Positions 8,698 through 19,325 of a stretch of DNA of 64,000 bases are shown here, in pieces. Source of the stretch: Farysia itapuensis. Its lineage: Eukaryota; Basidiomycota; Ustilaginomycetes; Ustilaginales; Ustilaginaceae. Both the position numbers and the translations under genes were made by a program. The DNA is taken from positions 310,001-374,000 of the forward strand of contig JALBYC010000002.1 in assembly GCA_023212645.1 (NCBI GenBank), written 5' to 3'. Below the pieces are notes generated by a model, which was given only the letters and a program-made list of their open reading frames with translations, had not been told where the DNA came from and did no database searches. Every line of letters begins with the position of its first letter. Position 1 is the stretch's first letter.

Positions 8698-10194
8698 TTA
8701 GAGCATGAAGCTGAGCGGGTTCTCGAGAGAGTCCTTGAAGGCCTTCATCCACTTTGCAGCTGTGGCGCCGTCGACCGTTCGGTGGTCGGCAGAGATGGTT
8801 GCTTGCATGACCATGGCCTTGCGGAATCCTTGCTCGCTCTCCGAGTCGGGTATCAGACGTGCTTCTGTGCCGCCAATGGCAAGAATGCAGCTCTGCGGTG
8901 GGTTGATGATGGCTGTAAAGTGCGTGATGCCAAACATGCCCATGTTGGAGATGGTGAAGGAGCCTCCCTGGTACTCTTGCGGTGAGAGCTTGTTTGCACG
9001 TGCCTTGGCAGCAAGTTGCTTTGTGGTAGCAGAGATGGTTGCCAGACCAGAGCCCCCGACGTCCTTGACGATGGGAGTAATGAGTCCGGTGGGGGTGGAG
9101 ACAGCAATCGAGATATCCGCCTTGCTGTATTGGCGAATAAAGTCGCCGTACCAGGCTGAGTTGACATCGGGAACCTCTTTGAGGGCGACAGCTGCCGCCT
9201 TTGTGATGAAGTCGCCAACACTGAGCTTGGAGGCCTTTGCCTTCTCGACGTCCTTTCCAGCCTTTTCGGCGGCAGCCTTGTTGAAGACCTCTCGGAGCTT
9301 AAGAACCTTGTCCATTTCGACGTCGATGCTGACATAGTAGTGCGGAATGGTCGACTTGGATTCTGCGAGTCGACCAGCAATGGTTCGTCGCATGCCAGAC
9401 ACGGGGACGTCAGTGTAGTCCGCAGAGGAGCCAGACGAAGCAGCTGGCGCACCAGCAGAGGGAGCAGAAGATGGAGCGGACTTAGAAGCCGAGGCAGAAG
9501 GGGCGGGTGCAGCTGCTTCCGGCTTGTAATTCTCGACGTCTGCCTTGATGATGCGGCCTTCTGGTCCACTGCCCTTGATCTTTTCGAGAGCAATGCCCTT
9601 CTCCTGGGCAATCTTGCGGGCCACGGGTGTCGCGAAGATTCGGCCACCTGATCCTGATGTGGCAGACTCGGACGAGGATGCGGAGGATGACGTGGAAGGG
9701 GCGGACTCCTTGGAGGACTCTTCCTTGGGCTGCTTCTCTTGCGGCTTGTCCTCTTCCTTGGGCTTTTCCGAGGAAGCAGGCTTCTCGCCGCCGCTCTCGG
9801 ATGCAGCCTTGGCGGCAAAGTCATCAGCTCCAGAGAGATCATCTCCCTCCTCGGCCATGATGGCGATGAGTGAATTGACCTGGACAGCCTTGGAACCATC
9901 TCCAACAATGATCTTGGCAAGAACACCATCGTCCTGTGCCTCTACATCCATCGTAGCCTTGTCCGTCTCGATCTCGAGCAAGACATCGCCGGCGGAGAAG
10001 CTCTCTCCCGGCTTCTTCTTCCATGCAGCGATACCACCCTCAGTCATGGTGGGTGACATGGCAGGCATGTCAAACTTGGATAAAGCCAGCGCTCGTCTGG
10101 ATGAGTGAAACGATCGCTGGGCGAGGGTCGAGGACGACGAAGCCGCCATGGCCCTCTGAAGACCAGAGCGCTGCAGAGTTCGAAGGATCTGCAT
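8698..10194 (-). CDS. LAT1: Dihydrolipoyl acetyltransferase (pyruvate dehydrogenase E2), mitochondrial
   Basis: The E2 core of the pyruvate dehydrogenase complex transfers acetyl groups from lipoamide to CoA in the mitochondrial matrix. The 498 residues begin with an Arg/Ser-rich presequence ending near SFHSSRR. A lipoyl domain follows, with the modified lysine in ETDKA (Lys79). Next come an Ala/Ser/Pro linker, a peripheral subunit-binding domain (about 188-226, TPVARKIAQEKGI) and the catalytic domain, with a C-terminal HRTVDGA active-site motif. The C-terminus SFML resembles the family's usual end. A second Ala/Ser/Pro linker separates the binding and catalytic domains. No introns are needed. 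Confidence 0.96.
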   Translation of the reverse strand: MQILRTLQRSGLQRAMAASSSSTLAQRSFHSSRRALALSKFDMPAMSPTMTEGGIAAWKKKPGESFSAGDVLLEIETDKATMDVEAQDDGVLAKIIVGDGSKAVQVNSLIAIMAEEGDDLSGADDFAAKAASESGGEKPASSEKPKEEDKPQEKQPKEESSKESAPSTSSSASSSESATSGSGGRIFATPVARKIAQEKGIALEKIKGSGPEGRIIKADVENYKPEAAAPAPSASASKSAPSSAPSAGAPAASSGSSADYTDVPVSGMRRTIAGRLAESKSTIPHYYVSIDVEMDKVLKLREVFNKAAAEKAGKDVEKAKASKLSVGDFITKAAAVALKEVPDVNSAWYGDFIRQYSKADISIAVSTPTGLITPIVKDVGGSGLATISATTKQLAAKARANKLSPQEYQGGSFTISNMGMFGITHFTAIINPPQSCILAIGGTEARLIPDSESEQGFRKAMVMQATISADHRTVDGATAAKWMKAFKDSLENPLSFML

Positions 10195-10726
10195 CTCTAT
10201 GACGCCTGGCGACAGAAGTAAAAAGAAGTAGGGATGGAGGAGTAGGGAGACAGAGACAGCGAGAGGTTAAGGTGTGCACGGTCGAGCCCGCCGAAGTGGA
10301 AAAATGGACGAACGTCGGTCAAATTGCGCACCCGCGAGACAGACCGCGGTATTCTTCCTAGCAGATAAATGCAAGAGTCTGTAATCTCACTTGAATCCGT
10401 GGGCCCAAAAAAGGCTCTTCGAACCTGACCAAATCGATTAAGCACAATTTCGGATCGGGCAGAACCAGTTTCAGTGTATGGTATTGGACAGGCGTCTCTA
10501 ACCCAACATTCTGAGCCCCTCATCGGGTGTCCTACGGAGAGGTCCGACAGCATACAAATGTGTCCATACTTCCTCACCTTCATCTGCTCACTCCATGCTA
10601 TCAAGAGCGATATCAGGCCGCTAGCAACTCCTCCAAAACATGCTCACAGTCTCGAGTAGCACTAGATATCAACCTGGTTGTTTTTGAACACGATGGGGCT
10701 TGTCTATAAAGGTAAATTGAGGTTGC
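10195..10726. other. Intergenic region between AAT1 and LAT1
   Basis: About 530 bp between two minus-strand genes. The part nearest LAT1 (10213-10266) is purine-rich on the plus strand, hence CT-rich upstream of the LAT1 ATG, a common fungal core-promoter feature. The remainder presumably includes the AAT1 3' UTR. No gene seen. Confidence 0.6.
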
Positions 10727-12025
10727 TCACTTGGTGACCTCGTGAAGCGACTCGGCAAGATGGCGGACGTTCTGGTTGGTGATACCGGCGACAGAGATTC
10801 GTCCGTCTCCGGTCAAGTAGATGTGGTGGTCATTGACCAGCTTGGCGACCTGCTCGGGGGAAATGCCGAGGAAGGCAAACATGCCGATCTGGTTGGTGAT
10901 GTGGTCCCAGTTCAGCTTGGATCCAAGGTCGTTGACAAGGAGGTCCTTGAGTGTCGAACGCATACCGTTGATACGGTCAGCCATCTCCTTGACTTCCCCA
11001 AGCCACTGTTTGTACAGGGCAGGATCGGCAAGGATGGTGCCAGCAATCTTGGCACCGTGCATGGGCGGGTTCGAGTACAGCGGTCGGACAATGATCTTCA
11101 GCTGGCTGTCTACGCGCGCCTTCTCGTCAGGGTCGGCACAGACAAGGGAGAATGCTCCGACTCGCTCGCCGTAAAGACCCATGTTCTTGGCAAAAGACTG
11201 CGAGAGGGCAATCTGGTGGCCCTGCTCGACAAAGTATCGCACAGCGTATGCGTCTCGGTCCGTGTCTCCACTGGCAAAGCCCTGGTAAGCCATGTCAAAG
11301 AATGGGAAGAGCTCCTTCTCTTTGACTACGTCGCTGATCTGCTTCCACTGGTCGGCGGTAGGGTCGACGCCGGTTGGGTTGTGAGCGCAGGCATGCAGCA
11401 GCACAATCGACTTGGCCGGTGCTGCTTTTAGATCATCGATCATACCCTGGAAGTCGAGTCCGACCGTCTTCTTGTCGTAGTATCGGTATTGTTTTACCTC
11501 GAGGCCGCTGTCCTTGAAGATGGGGGTGTGGTTGCCCCACGAAGGAGTAGGCAGGTAGATGGTCTTAGAGTCGGGGTAGTGGCGTTGTAGGAAGGCACCG
11601 CCGATGCGGAGAGCGCCAGTGCCTGAGATGGACTGAGTAATGGCGACACGGTTCTCCTTGATGGGAGCACTGTCCTTTCCGTAGGCGAGAACAGCGGCAT
11701 TCTTGGTAAAGTCGGCAAGACCGGTGATGGGCAGGTACTCTTTATCACCTTTGGAAGTAATGACAAGCTCCTCAGCCTTGCGCACCGATGGCAGGACGTA
11801 TGGCTTGCCGTTTCCGTCTCGGTATGCACCTACACCGAGGTTGATCTTGCGAGAATCCTGGTCGCGCTTGAACGCCTCAGAGACACCAAGGATCGGATCA
11901 GGAGGTCCTCCCTTGACATGAGCCCAGGTGCTCTTGAACTGTCGCAAAGGGAGGGTCGAAGCCGGAGCCAGTCGAGAAGCGACAGACGCCCTCACGGCGG
12001 ATCGGATCACAATGGGAGCAATCAT
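10727..12025 (-). CDS. AAT1: Aspartate aminotransferase, mitochondrial
   Basis: A pyridoxal-phosphate enzyme that interconverts aspartate plus 2-oxoglutarate and oxaloacetate plus glutamate, part of the malate-aspartate shuttle. The protein has 432 residues with a basic, Ser/Ala-rich presequence of about 30 residues. Family marks include [33 protein letters not shown] and [16 protein letters not shown], where Lys280 is the PLP-binding lysine. The C-terminus [23 protein letters not shown] is typical. It is intronless. The presequence argues for the mitochondrial rather than the cytosolic isoenzyme. Confidence 0.95.
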   Translation of the reverse strand: MIAPIVIRSAVRASVASRLAPASTLPLRQFKSTWAHVKGGPPDPILGVSEAFKRDQDSRKINLGVGAYRDGNGKPYVLPSVRKAEELVITSKGDKEYLPITGLADFTKNAAVLAYGKDSAPIKENRVAITQSISGTGALRIGGAFLQRHYPDSKTIYLPTPSWGNHTPIFKDSGLEVKQYRYYDKKTVGLDFQGMIDDLKAAPAKSIVLLHACAHNPTGVDPTADQWKQISDVVKEKELFPFFDMAYQGFASGDTDRDAYAVRYFVEQGHQIALSQSFAKNMGLYGERVGAFSLVCADPDEKARVDSQLKIIVRPLYSNPPMHGAKIAGTILADPALYKQWLGEVKEMADRINGMRSTLKDLLVNDLGSKLNWDHITNQIGMFAFLGISPEQVAKLVNDHHIYLTGDGRISVAGITNQNVRHLAESLHEVTK

Positions 12026-12370
12026 TTGCGTCAGTAGCGTAACGAGGTGGGATGGTTAGTGAGAAGAAAGAGAACTTCCAGAGTGCATTTTCAACTGCCG
12101 TTGATGGTCCATGCCTGACTCACATGCCGAAAGCGGAGATCTCATAAGAATGCGCTAGTCTAACACACTTTTCGTTGGAAATCGCGAATCGACGCACGAC
12201 GGCAGTCGGCCGGTTGGAAGTTCTCAGCGAAAAAAGAAAAATTAATTCGCCGAATAATTGTGACTTTCGCCTGTGGAAATTTTGGTCTTGTGCACCCTTC
12301 TTCTTCTTAGTCAATTTGGTACCTGCACATATACCTACCGTCTGGGAAAGGATCCACCTTTCTTTGACGT
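12026..12370. other. Divergent promoter between AAT1 and the SLS1-like gene
   Basis: About 345 bp between divergently transcribed genes, longer if the SLS1-like gene starts at its internal Met (12545). There is an AT-rich segment at about 12230-12260. No further feature seen. Confidence 0.55.
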
Positions 12371-14875
12371 ATGGTCGGCGTCAGACGCTCCAGGGCATGT
12401 GTCCGGAGCTTTCCACAACTGCTTTCGCTGGGATGTGGAAGCGGAATCGGGCCCTCGCGCGTGGCCTCCGCCTCATTGGCGTGCTGTGAATCCTCAATCA
12501 GCACCTTTTCTCGCTTCACCGTCGACTCCAGAGCAACAACATCGATGCAGCCTGCGAGTAGCAAGATGCCAATGAGATCATTCTCATCGGCCAGACGTAG
12601 TGCGTACGAGGATTCCAGCGGACTGAAATTTGCGGAAACCGAGTCAATTGATACGCAAGCTCCTAGATCCGTCCCCTCCAACGACCTCATCACAGAAGAT
12701 GCAGTAGACGCGATTCCCACACTGGCATACTTTGACTCGCTCAAACCAAAGCGCAGAAGACAAAGGCCACCAGAGGTTGAGCGTCCTCAGATGGCCTACC
12801 TTGGAGCTGTTCAGCATGCAAAGACAGACGAGCAGAAAAATTGGGAGAGAACACTGACGAAAGTTATGGACTCGTTTACTCGCGACCAATTGTTCCTCCT
12901 GGCCAAAGCAGCCAATGTTCGCTTAAAAGTCAAAGGAACAAACAAGAAGACGATTGCACGCCGCCTGATGGTGGCTCGATTCGGCATGAAGGACGAGGAA
13001 GAACAAGTGAAGAAAGCACGGCAAGATGCACTCGAACAAAGATCCAAATTTATCTCTTTTAAGCCAGCCGAGCTCTTCCTGCTCCTCGTAAGAGGCTCTG
13101 GCATCCTTGCGGGGGCTGCTAGCGATGCAGGCGTCGTCATTTTGCCACACTCAGCATCACAGTCCGACCCAGATAAACCTCCGTCTCTCGGCTTTTCCGT
13201 GCGCGGTAAAGACACAGGCATTTCTCGGATGCTGCAATGGACGGACAAGTTCAAAAGCTCAATACAAACGCGGAAGGAAGAGCTCGTGCTTTTAGACTCT
13301 GCGGCCGAGGACTCAGATGCCTCGTACTACCTGCCCTTGGAGCTCAGCCAAACCATTTCTCGTAATTCTCGATGCTTCGTGGAGTTCGGGTCTGTCACAG
13401 AAGGAAAATTCTCCTTTTCATTGTCCTATATAGATTCGCAAGATGCAGAGCGGGCCATCCTTATGCTGCGTCAGGTTCAGACCGGGATCGTGCAACCGGC
13501 CAGCAACATCGGCGCCGCTGCTTTTAGCGACAACCTTGAACGTCTTCGGCAGTACTCAATGCTGCCATTTGTGTCGATTGAGCCGACATCCTGGGTCGCA
13601 CAAGCCGACGATGTCTTGACAGTTTCGACTACCGCTCCTGCCTTTCGTGTCGGCCATGTCTCTGACCACGACTCCTACCACATTACCAGACCTGCAGCCC
13701 TGTCAAGCATGGCCCTCGCTGGCTGGAACAGTGCGGGGGAGGTCTCTCTGCAGGAGCCATTTCAGCAATTGGTCACTCTTGCATCTGAACGGTTCAAAGA
13801 GACTGACCAGGTCTGTGCTGACCACAAAGCCATGTTGGGTCACATCTTGTTCACCGGCAACGCCTTCAGCTTCGCCGACAGCAACGCGAGCGAACAGGAG
13901 CTCGTGCACAAGCTACGTGATCCGCTCGCTACCCCTCGGCCCGGCATTTGGCCCATCGAGCATCTCACCAACTGGGCTCGCGACTTTCGCAGCAAGTGGA
14001 ATAAAGAACCTTCGCGCTTTGCGCCGACCACCTTCTTCCGATCGCAAAAAAACCTGTCTGTCGACATCTGGCTAGACCGTCAAGGGTGGAAGGCGAACAA
14101 GGAGGGAGGGGAGGCGGCATCTGAGCGAATCGTTTTCACGTATCAGTACGACGTTTCGGACTCCAACACAAAGCCGAAGCTTGAAATCTCGCTGCATACC
14201 ACTACTTCGCCCAACGAGGGCGGGGCAGACGTCTGGGCGCTGGACAACGTGCGATGGATTTCCGAGGCAGATGCTGACATGATGGTGCCGGAGCGGACGG
14301 TGGACCTGCAGCTATGCTCCCGAGTCTGGACTTCTGCAACGGGCGATGTTACTTCCCAGATCAGAAGCGCATTGCTTCCATACATGCAGGAACATCTGCT
14401 GAGCAAAGAGGCCTCGTCCGACGAGTCTAGACGATTTGGTGAGAGCGAGGAGGACCTGCCGTCTACGCCTGCTTTGGCACCAACCACGGATGTTCACGCG
14501 CTAGCTCTGCCCCCAACCCAGCTTCGGCTGGACAACATCGGAACTCTCGTGCTCGGCAAGGCTGAGAAGAAGCTCATAGAGACGTATTCCAAACGATTGT
14601 TCCCAGAGGACCCGACCGGAGCTCGAGACAGATGGTCCCAGACGGTCGATACAAACAGTGAAGCGCCGCAAGAAATTGAGTCTTCAACCACGAAGCTGCC
14701 GGAGGTAGCTCCCATGTTGGTACGCGAGATCGTGCACGACTCTATCACAGAAGCCACACGCGAGTCGCTCAGCGTCCAGTGGAGTACTGACGCAAACCAG
14801 CAGAGCCCAAATTGGGCTTCCGCCGCAAAACACATCTCAACCCTCATTGAGAAGCATGACGCGACTGTTCGCTAA
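12371..14875 (+). CDS. Putative mitochondrial inner-membrane regulator, SLS1-like
   Basis: The frame encodes 834 residues. The region around 154-200 (FTRDQLFLLAKAANVRLKVK, then TKKTIARRLM) resembles the SAP-like N-terminal motif of yeast Sls1. The following KPAELFLLLVRGSGILAG and the GISRMLQW segments fit the later part of that family. Sls1 is an inner-membrane protein that couples mitochondrial transcription and translation. The true start is unsure: Met59 (position 12545) is soon followed by MRSFSSARR, a convincing presequence, while the frame also opens with an Arg-rich stretch. The homology is divergent, so the assignment is moderate. It converges on ATM1 with a 65-bp gap. Confidence 0.6.
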   Translation: MVGVRRSRACVRSFPQLLSLGCGSGIGPSRVASASLACCESSISTFSRFTVDSRATTSMQPASSKMPMRSFSSARRSAYEDSSGLKFAETESIDTQAPRSVPSNDLITEDAVDAIPTLAYFDSLKPKRRRQRPPEVERPQMAYLGAVQHAKTDEQKNWERTLTKVMDSFTRDQLFLLAKAANVRLKVKGTNKKTIARRLMVARFGMKDEEEQVKKARQDALEQRSKFISFKPAELFLLLVRGSGILAGAASDAGVVILPHSASQSDPDKPPSLGFSVRGKDTGISRMLQWTDKFKSSIQTRKEELVLLDSAAEDSDASYYLPLELSQTISRNSRCFVEFGSVTEGKFSFSLSYIDSQDAERAILMLRQVQTGIVQPASNIGAAAFSDNLERLRQYSMLPFVSIEPTSWVAQADDVLTVSTTAPAFRVGHVSDHDSYHITRPAALSSMALAGWNSAGEVSLQEPFQQLVTLASERFKETDQVCADHKAMLGHILFTGNAFSFADSNASEQELVHKLRDPLATPRPGIWPIEHLTNWARDFRSKWNKEPSRFAPTTFFRSQKNLSVDIWLDRQGWKANKEGGEAASERIVFTYQYDVSDSNTKPKLEISLHTTTSPNEGGADVWALDNVRWISEADADMMVPERTVDLQLCSRVWTSATGDVTSQIRSALLPYMQEHLLSKEASSDESRRFGESEEDLPSTPALAPTTDVHALALPPTQLRLDNIGTLVLGKAEKKLIETYSKRLFPEDPTGARDRWSQTVDTNSEAPQEIESSTTKLPEVAPMLVREIVHDSITEATRESLSVQWSTDANQQSPNWASAAKHISTLIEKHDATVR

Positions 14876-14940
14876 TGCCAAATACAATATGCATAGTCAC
14901 CTCTGATTACTATGAGCAAAGGGCCCGTGTATTGACCCCT

Positions 14941-17181
14941 TTACGGACTGGACTTGGATGGCGGAGCCTGTGCTTGACGTTCGAGATCGGTAAGGTTCTC
15001 GTTGGCACCAGCACCGTGACCGATGCCCACGGTGGACTGAGCTTGCCACAAGTCCCAGTACAGACCCTGTTTCTGCATGAGCTCATCGTGGCTTCCGTCT
15101 TCCGATACACCACCGCCTTGGAGCACAATAATATAATCCGAGTCTGAAATCGTCCGCAGTCGGTGAGCTACGAACAAGGCCGTCCTTTTGTCTGCAAGCA
15201 GTGTAGCGTGAATGTTTCGCATAAGCTCAGTCTCGGTATAGCTGTCCAACGCCGATGTTGCCTCGTCGAAAAAGAGGATGCTTGGATTTTTGAGCAGCAG
15301 CCGGGCTACCGCCAGACGCTGCTTTTCGCCTCCGGAAATCATCAGACCGCGTTCGCCCACCTTTGTCGCATAGCCGTCTGGCAGATTCTTGACAATCTGG
15401 TCCACCTTTGCTGCCTTTGCTGCCTTTTCGACGTCCTCATCGCTCGCATCCAGTCTGCCGTAGCGAATGTTGTGACGAATGTCGTCGTTGAACAGCGGAG
15501 TGTCTTGCGGTACGACACCAATATGACGGCGCAGGCTTTCCAGAGACACTGCAGTGATGTCTTGTCCGTCAATGTAGATTCTTCCGCTTTGCGGTTCGTA
15601 GAAGCGGAAGAGGAGACGGAAGATGGTGCTTTTACCGCACCCGGACGGCCCGACAAACGCCGTCTTAAGACCTGCTGGGACGGTGAAGCTGATATTCTTG
15701 AAGATTGGACGATCAGGGTGGTATCCAAAGGTGACGTTCTCGAAGCGAATTTCTCCGCCTGTGACCTTGAGTGGTGGAGCATTGGGTTTGTCCTGCACAG
15801 AGACATTGACATTTTCGAGGTTGAACATGGTCTCCATATCTATCAAGCTTTGCCGTAACTCTCGATACACAGTGCCGAGGAAATTGAGGGGTAACGAGAG
15901 CTGGAATACGAGCTGATTGACCATCACCAGGTCACCCACGGTCATTGTACCATTGACGACACCCTGGGCGGCCAAAAACATCATCAACGTCAAGCTCGTA
16001 CTGAAGATAGCGTTTTGACCCGAATTAAGTGCAGCGAGAGACGTGGCCACCTTAACGGAAGACTTTTCGTAGTCTGCGAGTGCAGCGTCGTACTTTGCGA
16101 TTTCGTGCTTTTCATTGTTAAAGTACTTTACCGCCTCGTAGTTGAGTAGACTGTCTACCGAGGTGGTGGCCGCACGGTTGTCGGCTGCATTCGCCTCCTT
16201 GCGGAACTTTGTACGCCAACTCGTGGTGCGAATGGTAAACCATGCGTATGCCAGCATTGTTACCGCCGTCACAGCAGCGAAACTTGGTCCACACTTGTAA
16301 GACAAAATGCCGCAAACCATGGTGATTTCCAAAGCTGTGGGGACAATATGGAAGACGATGGAGGTGAGGAGGAACGAGATACCCTTTGTACCCCGGTCGA
16401 TCGCTCTCGTCAAACCTCCAGTCTGCCTGGTAAGATGCCAGCCCAAGTCGAGTCGAAGTAAATGTGTAAAGACCGACTCGGCGACTTTTCGAATGGACCG
16501 TTGCGCGACGTTGGCGAAGACTGCGTTACGCAATTCCGAGAAGGCCGCACTTCCTACTCGAGCAAGACCGTATCCGACAACGGCGCTTCCAGCGATAACC
16601 CAGGCCGTGTTGGGATTTGACATATCGAGAGGCACCTGTGCAATATCATTGAGCTGATCGACTATGCTCTTGAAGAAAAAAGGCACTTGTACGTTCAGCA
16701 GCTTCCCGCCTATCAGCAGACTCAGCGCCAGCACGACACGCTGCTTGGTTCCAATGTCGCCCTTTGGCCAGACGTACTGGACGAGCTTCTTAATGATTTG
16801 CCAATCGACCGCACGCTGCTCTTGGACCGTCTTTGGCTTTGCATTGAGATTCAAAGGATCATCCCCGTCTGTCTTTTCAACATTTAGCTGCTGTGCTGTC
16901 TTTATCGCTGCCTGTGTTGCTGGACTTTTGGCGTTTTCAGGAGACGTGCTTGGGTCGGGTGCTGCCATGTGTCTATAGGAGCGTGTCTGTACCGGTAATG
17001 CGGATAACGAGCGAATGGACGCATCTGGTATTGATGGGTGTACAAAGTTGGAGCTGAAGTAATGCAGTGGTGACTTGCGTGCCGGGATGGACGAGTGAAA
17101 TGCACGCACGGCAGCAACTTGACGAGGCGGCTGCAAAGCTGCAAAGTGCTGCAAGTGAGGTCTCAAGAGAGCTCCTCTCAT
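14941..17181 (-). CDS. ATM1: Mitochondrial ABC transporter ATM1 (ABCB7 type)
   Basis: An inner-membrane half-transporter that exports a glutathione-linked sulfur or iron-sulfur precursor needed for cytosolic Fe/S protein assembly. The 746 residues have an N-terminal presequence of about 70-100 residues. A six-helix membrane domain spans about 145-445 and contains HLTRQTGGLTRAIDRGTKG and YEAVKYFNNE, both highly typical of ATM1. The nucleotide-binding domain follows with Walker A GPSGCGKS (511-518), signature SGGEK (616-620) and Walker B ILFFDEATSALD (about 635-646). No introns are needed. A CACGTG site lies about 200 bp upstream (17381-17386). Confidence 0.96.
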   Translation of the reverse strand: MRGALLRPHLQHFAALQPPRQVAAVRAFHSSIPARKSPLHYFSSNFVHPSIPDASIRSLSALPVQTRSYRHMAAPDPSTSPENAKSPATQAAIKTAQQLNVEKTDGDDPLNLNAKPKTVQEQRAVDWQIIKKLVQYVWPKGDIGTKQRVVLALSLLIGGKLLNVQVPFFFKSIVDQLNDIAQVPLDMSNPNTAWVIAGSAVVGYGLARVGSAAFSELRNAVFANVAQRSIRKVAESVFTHLLRLDLGWHLTRQTGGLTRAIDRGTKGISFLLTSIVFHIVPTALEITMVCGILSYKCGPSFAAVTAVTMLAYAWFTIRTTSWRTKFRKEANAADNRAATTSVDSLLNYEAVKYFNNEKHEIAKYDAALADYEKSSVKVATSLAALNSGQNAIFSTSLTLMMFLAAQGVVNGTMTVGDLVMVNQLVFQLSLPLNFLGTVYRELRQSLIDMETMFNLENVNVSVQDKPNAPPLKVTGGEIRFENVTFGYHPDRPIFKNISFTVPAGLKTAFVGPSGCGKSTIFRLLFRFYEPQSGRIYIDGQDITAVSLESLRRHIGVVPQDTPLFNDDIRHNIRYGRLDASDEDVEKAAKAAKVDQIVKNLPDGYATKVGERGLMISGGEKQRLAVARLLLKNPSILFFDEATSALDSYTETELMRNIHATLLADKRTALFVAHRLRTISDSDYIIVLQGGGVSEDGSHDELMQKQGLYWDLWQAQSTVGIGHGAGANENLTDLERQAQAPPSKSSP

Positions 17182-17807
17182 CTTGCAGGATTGTTCCAGC
17201 CTCGTGTGCTGGTGGTGGAAGTATCGCTGAGTTTCACTGCGACAACCTAGATTGGGGACGAAGCGGGTTTAGAAGATGTCATAGTGGAGCAGATCGCGCG
17301 AACTCAAAATCGGCGATTCTATTTGTTAGAGTGTGAAATACATCGTGTGACGGTGTGATTGCCGGACTGCCGGGATGGACCACGTGGAATTCGGTGACTT
17401 GATTGAAGTGGGGGATTCGATCGACACTTTCCGTCATGATTCTCAAAGAGTAAGCTCGAGCCTCAGGATTCTTTGAGAGCTTGACGTCTGCTTGCTTCTC
17501 GGCTGACGGCCGCATACAGAGAGAGGATTTGCCTTGATCCCCCCCCCCGGAAAATAGTTGTATGCAGGTTCGGGTCATGCTGCGCCAAGATTTTACGCGC
17601 AGATTTATGCGGCATGGATGACTGCCTTACTGCCATCTGACAGCTGGTCATGATCGTCAACTTTCTGCACAAAAATCATGCAGTCTGCCGCTATGCAGCC
17701 AGGAGAAAGGGTCGCTCTGAAGCTTTCGAGATTGTCAAAGTGCTCTTTCATTCCTGCTCTCCACCGCCATCTGGTTTCCCATTCACGCCCAGCACAGAAG
17801 GGCTGAG
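17182..17807. other. Divergent promoter between ATM1 and the secreted hydrolase
   Basis: This stretch of 626 bp between divergent genes contains CACGTG at 17381-17386 and a run of ten C at 17539-17548. No gene is recognised; the short frames are composed of ordinary intergenic sequence. Confidence 0.55.
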
Positions 17808-19121
17808 ATGCGCTCGCTGATGTTCACAGTGCTGCTTCTAATAGCCGTCACTGTCCCCTCAGTGTGCGCATGGGATTGGCTACCTGCCACTGATGGCAAT
17901 CGAACACTCGATACAAACTTCGTCATCAAAGCACCATCAAATCGGGACGGATCAATATCCAAGGCGCAACGGCAAAGCCTCGACCAGACTGATTTCTACC
18001 TGTACAACTATATCACCACTAACTACAATGCTACCAAAGCGCAGAGAGCTGTAGTCATGCTTCATGGCCTCGGCCGCGATGCGTGGTCCTACTTTGATCA
18101 GACCCACGAGGCACTACTCAACGCAACATCAAGAACGTCTAGGCACACCCACCGAAGTCGTCTAAAAGCAGATGAGGTCATCATCATGGCGCCCATCTTT
18201 CTCAACCAGGAAGATGCTGGAAGCTTTCCAGTAGACGATATGGGACAGCCAACCACCAACGCCCTGGTATGGAGCAACGGCACATGGGCTCAAGGAGCTG
18301 ATTCCGTCTATCCTTCGACTCTGTATGATACCAAGGGCAAGCCATTCGCGCCGAGCGGGATCTCATCCTTCCAGGCCCTGGACAGGGTCGTCAGCTTTTT
18401 CTCCAACAAGACACATTTCCCAAACCTCAACACCATCATCATTGCCGGTCATAGTCTAGGGGCACAAATGGTGCAGAGGTACGCGCTTATTGGCGCTGTC
18501 CCATCAGCGACAGTTCCAGTGCACTTTGTCGTTGCAAATCCCGGCTCGTTTGCCTATCTGACCGACTGGCGACCACGGACGTACGCAGACTGCGTGGAGA
18601 CCTTCAACCAATGGAAGTATGGTCTCGACGGCTACTCACAGTCATACTTGCTCGACTTCATCGCTCAGTCGCTCGACTTGACCAATGACATCGAGAGCGT
18701 CGTGTCGCGTTATCGAATGCGTATTGTCTCATATCTCTTTGGCCTTGCAGATCACGGGCTGGGCGATACACGTTGCGAGGCAAAAGCCCAAGGACTCACG
18801 CACATTTCCCGTGGACGCAATTTCATCCGGCACCTTGACCAGATGGACGGTGGATTCCCCGCGTCTCACACTGTCAACTACATTGCCAACGTCAGTCACG
18901 ATGGCCTTGCCATGTTTCAGAGCAAGGCTGGCCTCGAGCGGCTGTTTTACATTAACCTCAACGGCACCGAGTCGCCAACTGCTGTCGGAGACGACGACGG
19001 GAGCCTAGCGCATTGGGCAAGCTCTCAGAATGGATCCACTTCCCCCAAATTCCATCTCTCAACGGCGATATCGATTGGCGCAGCTGCTTCTTTTCTCGCA
19101 TACGGACTTTCGCATCTTTAG
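17808..19121 (+). CDS. Secreted, probably GPI-anchored alpha/beta hydrolase
   Basis: The protein has 437 residues and starts with a clear signal peptide (hydrophobic core TVLLLIAVTVPSVC, cleavage near residue 21). An alpha/beta hydrolase fold is indicated by the oxyanion segment VVMLHGLGR (82-90) and the nucleophile elbow GHSLG (214-218, Ser216). A His in SHDG near the C-terminal side is a candidate triad member. Several Asn-X-Ser/Thr sites are present. The C-terminus has a Ser/Asn/Gly-rich stretch followed by a 20-residue hydrophobic tail, the layout of a GPI-anchor signal. The substrate is unknown; lipase, esterase or peptidase activity are all possible. Confidence 0.75.
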   Translation: MRSLMFTVLLLIAVTVPSVCAWDWLPATDGNRTLDTNFVIKAPSNRDGSISKAQRQSLDQTDFYLYNYITTNYNATKAQRAVVMLHGLGRDAWSYFDQTHEALLNATSRTSRHTHRSRLKADEVIIMAPIFLNQEDAGSFPVDDMGQPTTNALVWSNGTWAQGADSVYPSTLYDTKGKPFAPSGISSFQALDRVVSFFSNKTHFPNLNTIIIAGHSLGAQMVQRYALIGAVPSATVPVHFVVANPGSFAYLTDWRPRTYADCVETFNQWKYGLDGYSQSYLLDFIAQSLDLTNDIESVVSRYRMRIVSYLFGLADHGLGDTRCEAKAQGLTHISRGRNFIRHLDQMDGGFPASHTVNYIANVSHDGLAMFQSKAGLERLFYINLNGTESPTAVGDDDGSLAHWASSQNGSTSPKFHLSTAISIGAAASFLAYGLSHL

Positions 19122-19325
19122 CAACCTTGCAGTCTCTACGGGCATACAGTTTTCGGAACTTTATTTTCTAGTTGACGTGCCTGAGCAGTGTGATTTTGAA
19201 GACAGCTGTCGTCGGTGTGGAGGTGGGCGTGAAGCTTTGATGTCCGCTCTGTCCACATTCTCCCCATGAACATAACCATGTAATGGCGCGATCTCCTGAC
19301 CTTCAGCCCCACTGAGTAGCCACAG

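Noticed and set aside
8853..9929. 358-codon minus-strand frame within LAT1, Arg/Pro/Ser-rich
   Set aside because: It lies in another frame of the well-conserved E2 gene and has no family features.
10742..11431. 229-codon plus-strand frame opposite AAT1
   Set aside because: It is antisense to the conserved aminotransferase and is explained by codon bias.
17381..17386. Single CACGTG sites upstream of ATM1 and RCC1 as regulatory elements
   Set aside because: The hexamer also occurs inside coding sequence (TBL1-like and LAT1 genes), so single copies are not strong evidence; only the RPS5 pair is retained.
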